From positions 1 through 12,126 of the forward strand of contig PAFB01000151.1 of assembly GCA_002700865.1 (NCBI GenBank): a stretch of 12,126 nt of DNA. Reading direction: 5' to 3'. Below the pieces are notes generated by a model that made no database searches, had not been told where the DNA came from, and saw only the letters and a list, made by a program, of their open reading frames with translations. This document shows, one piece after another, positions 1-5,591 of this stretch; position 1 is the stretch's first letter, and every line of letters starts with the position of its first letter. The stretch is from Rhodospirillaceae bacterium. Its GTDB lineage: Bacteria > Pseudomonadota > Alphaproteobacteria > UBA7985. Made by a program: the position numbers and the translations under genes.

Positions 1-7
1 CCGAACA

Positions 8-241
8 GTGCTAGTCATCACCCGAAGAGAAGGCGAAGAAGTCGTCATTGGAGATCCGTCAGCACCGCTGGGTGTGGTACGCATCGCCTCCATCAAGGGA
101 GACCGGGTGCGAGTCGCCTTTGAGTTCCCGCGCACCATCGAAGTGCACCGACGAGAAGTCGCCGATCAGATCATTGCCGGTGAGGAAAATGAACAATCGG
201 TCGTTGGCAAGATCCGTCCCGCCGCTGGCGAAGGTGGCTGA
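8..241 (+). CDS. csrA: CsrA carbon storage / translational regulator
   Basis: A 77-residue protein with the CsrA/RsmA fold. CsrA is a small dimeric RNA-binding protein that binds GGA-containing hairpin loops in mRNA leaders and controls translation or stability. The N-terminus MLVITRREGEEVVIGD is the classic first strands. The region RVRVAFEFPRTIEVHRREV (about 33-51) matches the conserved core ending in VHRxEV, with the RNA-contacting Arg at about 48. Residues 57-77 are an acidic, then Gly/Ala-rich tail, slightly longer than the usual 60-70 residues. The start is GTG. Only 7 bases lie upstream in the window, so its promoter, ribosome binding site and upstream neighbours (often flagellar genes or fliW) cannot be seen. 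It faces the GGA-rich candidate RNA at 315-715 on the opposite strand, which could be a ligand. Family assignment is firm. Confidence 0.95.
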   Translation: MLVITRREGEEVVIGDPSAPLGVVRIASIKGDRVRVAFEFPRTIEVHRREVADQIIAGEENEQSVVGKIRPAAGEGG

Positions 242-266
242 ACTTCCAACGCCGTCATTGAACGAA

Positions 267-303
267 ACAAGCGCCGCTCACCGGTTCCCCGGTGGGCGGT
301 TGT
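267..303 (+). terminator. Hairpin after csrA, possible csrA terminator
   Basis: An 11-bp stem with one G-T pair: CCGCTCACCGG (274-284), loop TTCC, CCGGTGGGCGG (289-299). Flanking ACAA (267-270) and TTGT (300-303) can extend it across a GCG bulge. It lies 33 bases after the csrA stop. No real T-run follows on the plus strand, so it may be a weak or Rho-assisted terminator or a 3'-protecting hairpin. Confidence 0.5.
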
Positions 304-314
304 CGTATGTGGGC

Positions 315-355
315 AAAAAAGAACGAACTCGGTGACGGCGGCCACCGAGTTCGTT
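315..355 (-). terminator. Strong intrinsic terminator for minus-strand transcription
   Basis: A perfect 13-bp stem, AACGAACTCGGTG (322-334) with CACCGAGTTCGTT (343-355), and an 8-base loop. Read on the minus strand the stem is followed by C and then six Ts (plus-strand A-run 315-320), the standard intrinsic terminator layout. The nearest minus-strand gene is mraZ, whose stop is about 360 bases upstream, so a long transcript or a separate RNA ends here. On the plus strand only three Ts follow, so csrA termination here would be weaker. Confidence 0.85.
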
Positions 356-568
356 TGAGGAGTCGTCGATCCGAACTACACCTGGATCGAGAAGTCTCGC
401 ACGAGGAGTGTCGAGACTCTTGATTGTCGGATCCTCAGAGGGTCCGTTCGCCGGGGGGCCGTCCGTGCCGACCGACGAATGCAGGTGCGTTGAGCAACTG
501 CGAAATACGGGGAATTCAGCGCCAGGCGCCGTATCTGCTCACCCGAATGGAGCAGTCATCGAGAGCGT

Positions 569-584
569 CAGCCGTCCGTGGCTG
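569..584 (-). other. Stem-loop with ACGGAC hexaloop (CsrA-type site)
   Basis: On the minus strand CAGCC, loop ACGGAC, GGCTG: a perfect 5-bp stem closed by C-G that presents GGA in a hexaloop. This matches the ANGGAN hexaloop known for RsmE/CsrA targets. It is the cleanest of the series. Confidence 0.6.
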
Positions 585-588
585 GAAA

Positions 589-604
589 CCGGAGTCCGTT
601 CCGA
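589..604 (-). other. Second stem-loop with ACGGAC hexaloop
   Basis: On the minus strand TCGGA, loop ACGGAC, TCCGG: four Watson-Crick pairs plus one terminal T-G pair. The closing pair is A-T rather than C-G. It lies 4 bases from the previous stem-loop. Confidence 0.5.
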
Positions 605-644
605 CGCGAGTTTCTGCGAGTCCCTCGATGTTTCCCTGGCCGGT

Positions 645-669
645 ACCGCGAGCCGTCCGTGAACGCGGT
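645..669 (-). other. Stem-loop presenting CACGGACG
   Basis: On the minus strand ACCGCG (669-664) pairs with CGCGGT (650-645), a perfect 6-bp stem around a 13-base loop that contains CACGGACG. The loop is larger than the ideal hexaloop, so this is weaker structural evidence than the two neighbours. Confidence 0.4.
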
Positions 670-682
670 CCGACACAATTCG

Positions 683-717
683 GAGCAGAATGTCGTTGTC
701 CAGACAACATGCTGCTC
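683..717 (-). other. Imperfect hairpin at the mraZ stop codon
   Basis: On the minus strand GAGCAG (717-712) pairs with CTGCTC (688-683). Inside it GTTGT and ACAAC form a 5-bp stem with loop CTGG, with a small bulge between the two stems. It overlaps the mraZ stop codon. No T-run follows, so it is not a standard terminator. It could mark the 5' end or a processing site of the candidate RNA downstream. Confidence 0.35.
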
Positions 718-1189
718 ACTGATCCTTTCCTGAACGACGCTCGGCCATTGCCTGCCGGGCACGTCGCCAGATGTCCGTTCGTGCTGGTTCCAGTCGCCCC
801 TGCTCCGCGCGCCAGGACTTGGGCTTCATGAGTTCCAGATGATCCCGCACCCCGAGCACCGTTACCGAGTTGGTCAGCTGGTATCGATCCAGCAGACGCG
901 CGGGGATTCGAATGCGGCCGGCGGAGTCCAGCGGGACTCGCGCAGACTGGGAGTACACGAGTCGCTCGAAGTCGTCGAGGTCGTCGTTGCCCAGGAGCGA
1001 GCCGGCCAGTTCCTTCGAAAGCGTTTCGAAGGTCTTCTCCGGCCACAGCCAGAGCGACCCGTTGCCACCGGGAGCTGCCACAAAGGCCACGCCGTGGATC
1101 TCGGGATTGAGCACATCGCGCACCTCGGCTGGAATGGCCAGCCGCTGCTTCGCGTCGATTGAATGCTCGTATTCGCCAAGAAAGAACAC
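716..1189 (-). CDS. mraZ: MraZ transcriptional regulator
   Basis: A 157-residue protein with two SpoVT/AbrB-like DNA-binding repeats, the MraZ architecture. The N-terminus MFFLGEYEHSIDAKQRLAIP carries the first DxxxR motif (D12-R16). The second repeat has DSAGRIRIPARLL (D88-R92). Length is close to the family norm (about 140-150), with a charged C-terminal tail of some 25 residues. MraZ forms ring oligomers that bind repeated TGGG/GTGGG boxes and normally repress the division and cell-wall (dcw) operon, which it heads. The start is GTG, with GAGG nine bases upstream. Here it stands alone: no rsmH, ftsL or mur gene follows, only the GGA-rich non-coding stretch and a terminator. Likely self-regulated through the box array at 1235-1279. 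Family call is firm; its target genes here are unknown. Confidence 0.93.
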   Translation of the reverse strand: MFFLGEYEHSIDAKQRLAIPAEVRDVLNPEIHGVAFVAAPGGNGSLWLWPEKTFETLSKELAGSLLGNDDLDDFERLVYSQSARVPLDSAGRIRIPARLLDRYQLTNSVTVLGVRDHLELMKPKSWRAEQGRLEPARTDIWRRARQAMAERRSGKDQ

Positions 1190-1227
1190 GCATCAGTACC
1201 TCGTGAATGGAGTCCGGGAACAGAAGG

Positions 1228-1279
1228 ACAATAACCCACTTTGCCCCACCATTCAACATTTCTACCCACTATTCCCCCT
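1228..1279 (-). promoter_or_regulatory. MraZ operator boxes and candidate mraZ promoter
   Basis: On the minus strand GTGGG occurs at 1239-1235, 1249-1245 and 1269-1265, with a related AGGGG at 1279-1275. All fall on an exact 10-bp grid; the grid position at 1259-1255 is degenerate (ATGTT). E. coli MraZ binds TGGG repeats separated by 5-bp spacers, the same phasing. A candidate promoter overlaps: TTGAAT (1256-1251), 17-bp spacer, TATTGT (1233-1228), each about four of six matches to the sigma-70 consensus. Two boxes lie inside the spacer, which would suit autorepression. The box array is well supported; the promoter is tentative. Confidence 0.7.
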
Positions 1280-1335
1280 TATCTGAGATTACGGGTCCTC
1301 AAAAACAAGATCTCTGGTCTACTGGGGGGAACCTA

Positions 1336-1415
1336 AGCCCTTGCTTTGCAATGGCTCAGGACGAACTGCCGGATTTGTAAAAAAAATCAAGGCGATTGCT
1401 TCCAAGCATCGCCTT
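1336..1415 (-). terminator. Minus-strand intrinsic terminator upstream of mraZ, with a second hairpin
   Basis: A stem of AAGGCGATTGC (1389-1399) and GCATCGCCTT (1406-1415), with one bulged base and a 6-base loop. On the minus strand it is followed by GA and eight Ts (plus-strand A-run at about 1379-1386). A smaller imperfect hairpin, AGCCCTTGC and GCAATGGCT with loop TTT, lies at 1336-1356. No minus-strand gene lies between this terminator and 3104, so it would stop antisense transcription before the mraZ promoter. On the plus strand it sits in the leader of the gene at 1451. Confidence 0.6.
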
Positions 1416-1450
1416 CAACACCAGCACAGCTGCCTGTGAGGACCGAGCGA

Positions 1451-1987
1451 ATGATCCACGTACATGGAGAGGGTGTAGAAGAGGCTTTAAAGGCATTTCC
1501 CACAGGGAAATACCTCGTCACCGCATCAAGTGAAGGACGAAGCAACGGCGTCCTCGCCGAATTCGTCATGCAAGGTGGGCACACCCCCCCCACCCTCGTG
1601 ATGTCGACCAGGAAGGGCCAGATTCTCAGTCCGCTGATTCGAGACAGTCGACGCTTCGCAGTGGCGATCATCGATGACCGAACCCGCGCGCAAGCCAGAC
1701 GGTTCGCGCATTCCAGCGTGGACTCGATCAACCCCTTCATCGGACTCACCGTGGAAGAAACCCCCGGAGGCATTCCGGTGCTTCGAGACTCCGTGGCCTG
1801 GTTCGAATGTGAACTCGCCCGGCACATCGACATCGATTCCGATTGCGAGCTCTATGTGGGCAATGTGGTCGCCGCCTCACTGCACGAGGATGCCTACTAC
1901 GAGCCCGAGCAATCGACCTTGCACGAGGACCTGATGTCCCTGGAGCTCGAAGGCGAACTTCAGGAATTAGTCGCCGAGGCACACTGA
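1451..1987 (+). CDS. Flavin reductase-like, FMN-binding split-barrel domain protein
   Basis: A 178-residue protein resembling the flavin reductase-like (flavoredoxin/HpaC type) family, which binds FMN and passes electrons from NAD(P)H or acts in small redox systems. Visible family features are SNGVLAEFVMQ near 31-41, the strand PPTLVMSTRKGQILSPLIRDSRRFAVAI (46-73), and the late block CELARHIDIDSDCELYVGNVVAA (120-142), the usual position of an acidic turn followed by the final FVGxV strand. The ATG at 1451 is chosen because GAGGA lies 8 bases upstream; an in-frame extension to 1346 would begin inside a hairpin region and adds unconserved residues. The C-terminus after 150 is acidic. The amidohydrolase start lies 23 bases downstream, suggesting one transcript. 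Family is fairly sure; substrate and partner are unknown. Confidence 0.8.
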   Translation: MIHVHGEGVEEALKAFPTGKYLVTASSEGRSNGVLAEFVMQGGHTPPTLVMSTRKGQILSPLIRDSRRFAVAIIDDRTRAQARRFAHSSVDSINPFIGLTVEETPGGIPVLRDSVAWFECELARHIDIDSDCELYVGNVVAASLHEDAYYEPEQSTLHEDLMSLELEGELQELVAEAH

Positions 1988-2010
1988 CCCGCTGCTACCA
2001 TTCCGGATCA

Positions 2011-3117
2011 ATGCCTGATTCCGCTCTGGACAACCGAAAGATCGAGATCGATCGACGAGGCCCCAGCAACCGCCTGGGTCACGACTATGCACTGGAAGCG
2101 GAGCGCATGCCCGCTCCTCCGTGCGAGATCATCGACGTCCACGCCCACATCGGAGGGCCCAAGAGCGCTCGGCTGTATGCGCGGGCGGCTGCCCTCTTCG
2201 GAATCACCCGGGTCTATTCGATGACCCAATTGGAAGCGGTTCCCGAGGTCAAGGAGGCCCTGGGCGACCTGGTTCGGTTCAATGCGGTTCCCGACTGGTC
2301 GAATCCCGACCGCAAGGAAGCCATGGGCCGGGACTTCCTGCACCGAATCGAACGCTTTCGAGAGCACGGCGCGGGCATCGTGAAGCTCTTCGCCGCTCCG
2401 AGGATGCGCGATGCCGAGGAAAAGCTCGGCCAACCCGGTGCACTGGCCCTAGATTCACCGATGTACCGGGATGTTGCGAAGCTCGCCTCCGAGCTGGGCA
2501 TGTCGATCATGACCCACGTCGCGGACCCCGACACCTGGTTCGCCGCCAAATACACCGATCAGGACAAGTACGGAACGAAACGCGATCAGTACCGACCGCT
2601 TGAACGCATGCTCGATGAGTACGACGTCCCCTGGATCGCCGCGCACATGGGCGGCTCTCCTGAAGACCTCGGGTTTCTCAGTGGTCTGCTCGAGCGACAC
2701 CCCAACCTCCACCTGGACACCAGCGCCTGCAAGTGGATGCTTCGAGAACTGGGAGCCCAGCCCACCGAGGATTTTCGTGCGTTCATGGACACCTGGCGGG
2801 GACGCATCCTTTTCGGGTCCGACATCGTCACCATGGATGACCATCTGGAAGAGACTGCTGCGAATGAACTGGCGATGAAGGCCAACGGACAACAGCAGGC
2901 ATTCGACCTCTACGCCAGCCGCTACTGGACGCTTCGACGACTCTTTGAACAGGACGGTCGTTTCGAGTCTCCGATCGTGGACCCCGACCTGCACATGGTC
3001 GACCCCGAGCGGTACCCCGAGGACGCGGCCCCCGAGGTCACCTGCCACGGACTGGACCGCTCACTTCTGAAGATGATCTACCGTGATGCTGCTCGGACGT
3101 TCTTCAAGATCGACTGA
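2011..3117 (+). CDS. Amidohydrolase family (COG2159-like) metal-dependent hydrolase
   Basis: A 368-residue TIM-barrel metal hydrolase of the amidohydrolase-2 group, which includes decarboxylases such as ACMSD. Probable metal and catalytic residues, by family pattern, are H44 and H46 in IDVHAHIGG, H169 in MTHVADPD, H212 in AAHMGGSPED and D271 in LFGSDIV. The C-terminal part (about 290-368) is charged and ends YRDAARTFFKID, a typical end for this family, where the last helix follows the ILFGSD strand. The ATG at 2011 has a poor ribosome binding site; an in-frame ATG at 2107 (MPAPPCEIID) follows GGAAGCGGAG and would start close to the barrel, so it is a real alternative. It probably shares a transcript with the flavin reductase-like gene. 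Its last 14 bases overlap the convergent gene at 3104. The substrate cannot be read from the sequence. Confidence 0.88.
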   Translation: MPDSALDNRKIEIDRRGPSNRLGHDYALEAERMPAPPCEIIDVHAHIGGPKSARLYARAAALFGITRVYSMTQLEAVPEVKEALGDLVRFNAVPDWSNPDRKEAMGRDFLHRIERFREHGAGIVKLFAAPRMRDAEEKLGQPGALALDSPMYRDVAKLASELGMSIMTHVADPDTWFAAKYTDQDKYGTKRDQYRPLERMLDEYDVPWIAAHMGGSPEDLGFLSGLLERHPNLHLDTSACKWMLRELGAQPTEDFRAFMDTWRGRILFGSDIVTMDDHLEETAANELAMKANGQQQAFDLYASRYWTLRRLFEQDGRFESPIVDPDLHMVDPERYPEDAAPEVTCHGLDRSLLKMIYRDAARTFFKID

Positions 3118-4150
3118 ATGCAGCGTGGGCCGCCAGGCTGAAGTCCGAGGCCCACTCCCCCAGGGATCGAGCGCTGCCCAGACGCAGAATGGCCGAACGA
3201 GCTGACTCGAGCAGGGCCGTGTTCTCAAGAAGCTCAAGCAGCTGCGAGGAACCGGCATTGGTGACGCCCGCGGAGCATTCGATGAAACCGTTCCGGCCAA
3301 GGGCCCCCGCTTCTGCGGGGTGCGGATTCGAGGTGTAGACGATGCAGACCACTCCGCGTGCCGCCAGGTCGAGCACCTGCTCACTGGACTCCGCAGCACC
3401 CTGCACCCGGACCATCGCCACGTCGACCTCGCCTGGAAAACTCGATTCCTCGAGCAATTCGAAGCAGTGCGCGATTCCAACCTGCTGCGCGTAGCGCATC
3501 AGCGAACCGATGTGGGAAGCGTGTCGTTTCAGATGTGCGAGGATTGGTTTTTCGGGGAGGGCCACGACTCCGAAGCGGTGCAGCATCAGCAGGGCCTCCT
3601 CCTCGGTCACGACCTCGTCGCAGAAGAGACCCACGCGCAACGTCGAGCTTGGAAGCGACTGGTCGCCGATGGGCGCCCGATCGGCCATCCCGCAGGGAGG
3701 GACCACCTGTACGCTGAAGGCTCCGCAGCGCTTCCAGGCCTCCGCACTGATCTGATCGGGAGCGAGCACGTGCAAGCCTTCGACTCGCTGCTGACGGGCA
3801 GGTGCCGAAGGAGGACCGGAGGCCACCAGCAACTGCTCGAGACCGAGTTCGGCCACGTGACGTGCCACGTCCCAGGACCAGCTGCAAACGACCGGGGGAG
3901 CTGACGCATGCGCTTGATGGTCTGCAAGGACCGGGCCCAGAGTTCGCGGCAGAACGGAGCCCAGAGCCCGCAGCCCGAAACCGGCACAGCGACACTCGCC
4001 TTCAAGGGGGCCGACGACGATCGCGGCTCCGGCCTGGGTGCGACGCAGGAATTCCACGCGGCGGATGCGCTCGGGGAGGGCATCCGAATCAATCAAGTGG
4101 ATCAGGTGGTGCTCCGAGGATCTTGGATCAACGGACGCCAAGGTTCTCAC
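3104..4150 (-). CDS. Degenerate GT-B (GT4-like) glycosyltransferase-related protein
   Basis: A 348-residue protein that I recognise only by overall pattern. Hydrophobic strands and turns suggest two Rossmann-like halves, as in GT4 enzymes: an N-terminal half up to about 135 (with PPVVCSWSWDVARHVAELG near 84-102), a linker strand VQVVPPCGMADRAP where GT4 enzymes have a VIPNGVD-type turn, LRVGLFCDEV, and a late block AAESSEQVLDLAARGVVCIVYTSNPHPAE resembling the acceptor/donor E-x7-E and G-P-V-V-A region. The C-terminal helix ends in WASDFSLAAHAAFSRS. The usual E-x7-E and nucleotide-sugar contacts are not clearly present, so it may be inactive or highly divergent. The GTG start overlaps the upstream lipoprotein gene by 23 bases, which implies translational coupling, though a ribosome binding site is weak. 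Last gene of the leftward operon starting at 6064. Confidence 0.5.
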   Translation of the reverse strand: MRTLASVDPRSSEHHLIHLIDSDALPERIRRVEFLRRTQAGAAIVVGPLEGECRCAGFGLRALGSVLPRTLGPVLADHQAHASAPPVVCSWSWDVARHVAELGLEQLLVASGPPSAPARQQRVEGLHVLAPDQISAEAWKRCGAFSVQVVPPCGMADRAPIGDQSLPSSTLRVGLFCDEVVTEEEALLMLHRFGVVALPEKPILAHLKRHASHIGSLMRYAQQVGIAHCFELLEESSFPGEVDVAMVRVQGAAESSEQVLDLAARGVVCIVYTSNPHPAEAGALGRNGFIECSAGVTNAGSSQLLELLENTALLESARSAILRLGSARSLGEWASDFSLAAHAAFSRS

Positions 4151-4844
4151 CCAGTTCGAGCCGGTCGTAGCTTCGGAAGAGTTTCACGATGGAGACTGCC
4201 ATTTTCCCGATGAGTTCCTGTTCGACCTTGCGCCGATCGGATGGGGAAAAGGCCTTTTCCGGTGCGACCTCCCGAAGCTGAACCTCCACGACTCGATCAC
4301 CCACATTGCCCCCGACATTCATGGTGGTCTCGGGATAGACGCGCCCGCCCTTGTCGAAGTGCATCACGCGCAGTGAACACGAAGCGTTGGGGCGCATCTG
4401 GGTGTTGCGGACCGTGGACTCGAAGCTTTCAACCTCGATGAAGAGCAATTGCTTGACTCCCGCTTCACGAGCAATGGACTGCATCGACATGTGCTGACCA
4501 CTTCGGTCACGGGAACGGACCATGGCCATCGCATCACCGGGATTGACGGCCTTGGGAATCAGTTCACGCGTGACAAGGTCGTTGGAGATCGCCTCAGCAA
4601 GTCGGACCTTGAGCACCTGGCGCGGCAGAATGTTGAGGCTGTCGTCCACGAAGACCAGCGTCTTGATGGGCTCGAGTTCGTGCTCCGCCTCCACCTCACC
4701 CTGTCCGTCGATCGCGTAGGAGACCGGAATCAGAATGTTGCATGCGGAGAGCGAACCCAGCGCGCAGGGAAGGAGCAGGCAAAGCAGTATCCGGGTGGTG
4801 GTGGACCGATTGGATCGGATGGATGAAGAAGATTGACTGGACAC
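4128..4844 (-). CDS. Lipoprotein A, CsgG/TolB-N-like fold suspected
   Basis: Predicted outer-membrane or periplasmic lipoprotein of 238 residues. A basic, Ser/Thr-rich lead of about 18 residues is followed by the hydrophobic run ILLCLLLPCALGSLSAC, with lipobox LSAC and lipidated Cys 35. The mature part begins KTLVFVDDSLN and contains SIAREAGVKQLLFIEVESFE, a helix-turn-strand that resembles the A-x-x-x-G-V-D-x-V-L-x-G-x-V signature of CsgG- and TolB-N-type domains, then a basic C-terminal helix. I chose GTG at 4844 because AGGTG precedes it by 5 bases; a GTG at 4880 would add 12 residues without a ribosome binding site. The next gene upstream encodes a related lipoprotein (see 4920-5591). The exact role is unknown; assembly or export of a surface component is a guess from fold. 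Confidence 0.75.
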   Translation of the reverse strand: MSSQSSSSIRSNRSTTTRILLCLLLPCALGSLSACNILIPVSYAIDGQGEVEAEHELEPIKTLVFVDDSLNILPRQVLKVRLAEAISNDLVTRELIPKAVNPGDAMAMVRSRDRSGQHMSMQSIAREAGVKQLLFIEVESFESTVRNTQMRPNASCSLRVMHFDKGGRVYPETTMNVGGNVGDRVVEVQLREVAPEKAFSPSDRRKVEQELIGKMAVSIVKLFRSYDRLELGENLGVR

Positions 4845-4919
4845 GGAAGCACCTGCACTTGGATGGAATGAATGAAGCACTCACTGAGGGGGAGCGGTTT
4901 GAGGAACATCGGAAACCGG

Positions 4920-5591
4920 TTAGATCGCGTCGGGGTACTTGTCCTCGATGTGACGGTAGAACAACCAGGAAACCTCGTCGACGAATTTTGCGAGTACCCC
5001 CATCTGAATCTGACTTTCGGTGGCACTTTCGCGACCAACCCCGGTGACGTCGGGAAACTTCACCGCGATGTCCCAGTTCTTGGCAAAGCTGTCAGGGTCC
5101 CACCCGTCACGTTCGATGATGCCCACCGAGCCGGCACAGGCACCATCCCAGAGGTAACGATTGCCCTCGGGGTGGAGGCGATACTCGTAGATCTCGACGA
5201 AGACTACTCGCTGGACTCCGAGTTCCTTGGCAATCTCCCCGTAGGGAAGCATCGACCAGCTGGGTGTCTGATACTGCCATTGCATGACCTGCTGGAAACC
5301 GAGGACCTTGATCCCGGGCACGTTGTCCTGAAGCCGACGGGCGATGTTCATGGACACCGTTCCGTAGACCGAAGGGTATTCGTAGAGCGTCGACGGATCG
5401 CACTGGATGACCACCGCAACCGTCTTGTCGTCGAGGCCGTCGTATTCCGCGAGGACCTCGATCTTTTTGTAGCGCTCGATGTTCTGTCCGATTGCACCCG
5501 CCAGAGCAGGCACGAAGCAACCGCAAAGTACACAGCTCATCGCCGTGAGCAACGTCACCAGAACCACGGAACGAATCAGTGAATGAGACAT
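4920..5591 (-). CDS. Lipoprotein B, distant paralogue of the downstream lipoprotein
   Basis: A 223-residue lipoprotein. The signal peptide MSHSLIRSVVLVTLLTAMSC runs into VLCGC, giving lipobox LCGC and lipidated Cys 25. The mature part starts with an acidic/basic stretch and the strand DKTVAVVIQCD, then LPYGEIAKELGVQRVVFVEIYEYRL, which aligns by eye with SIAREAGVKQLLFIEVESFE of the next gene. The end also matches in pattern: a helix ending in LFYRHIEDKY against LFRSYDRLE. This points to an old tandem duplication. The ATG overlaps the TGA of the upstream DUF2752 gene by one base (TGATG), the usual layout for translational coupling. A gap of about 75 bases separates it from the chosen start of lipoprotein A. 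Family name is not recognised; function unknown. Confidence 0.85.
   Translation of the reverse strand: MSHSLIRSVVLVTLLTAMSCVLCGCFVPALAGAIGQNIERYKKIEVLAEYDGLDDKTVAVVIQCDPSTLYEYPSVYGTVSMNIARRLQDNVPGIKVLGFQQVMQWQYQTPSWSMLPYGEIAKELGVQRVVFVEIYEYRLHPEGNRYLWDGACAGSVGIIERDGWDPDSFAKNWDIAVKFPDVTGVGRESATESQIQMGVLAKFVDEVSWLFYRHIEDKYPDAI

Larger units (their letters stand above)
315..715 (-). ncRNA. Candidate CsrB/RsmZ-like CsrA-binding RNA (or long mraZ 3'UTR)
   Basis: This stretch has no convincing gene on either strand. Read on the minus strand it contains about a dozen GGA motifs and five copies of ACGGAC, at 442-447, 461-466, 574-579, 594-599 and 655-660. Three copies sit in the longer string CACGGACGGC, which fits the published CsrA/RsmE consensus CANGGANG. 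Two copies are exact six-base loops on short stems, and a third lies in a larger loop on a 6-bp stem. The stretch ends at the intrinsic terminator at 315-355. Known CsrB, CsrC and RsmX/Y/Z RNAs have this design: repeated GGA loops and a terminal intrinsic terminator. I could not identify a convincing promoter just upstream, so it could be released from or read through from mraZ mRNA. Boundaries are approximate and the function is inferred. Confidence 0.5.

Noticed and set aside
408..662. An 84-codon plus-strand frame in the stretch between csrA and mraZ
   Set aside because: GTG start has GGAG too close for a normal site, the product is low-complexity Ser/Gly/Ala with no recognisable features, and the stretch is better explained as structured RNA on the other strand. 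A small gene cannot be fully excluded.
774..779. A sixth ACGGAC copy on the minus strand inside the mraZ end
   Set aside because: It lies in coding sequence and only a 4-bp stem (CCAG/CTGG) flanks it. Scattered copies also occur in other genes (for example 4703, 7480, 10448), so single copies are not informative.
516..1259. A 247-codon minus-strand frame overlapping mraZ
   Set aside because: Covers mraZ in another frame; composition is Arg/Ser/Gly-rich shadow and the mraZ motifs decide the true frame.
4895..4918. Inverted repeat CGGTTT/AAACCG between the two lipoprotein genes
   Set aside because: Only 6 bp with a 12-base loop and no T-run; not convincing as a terminator.
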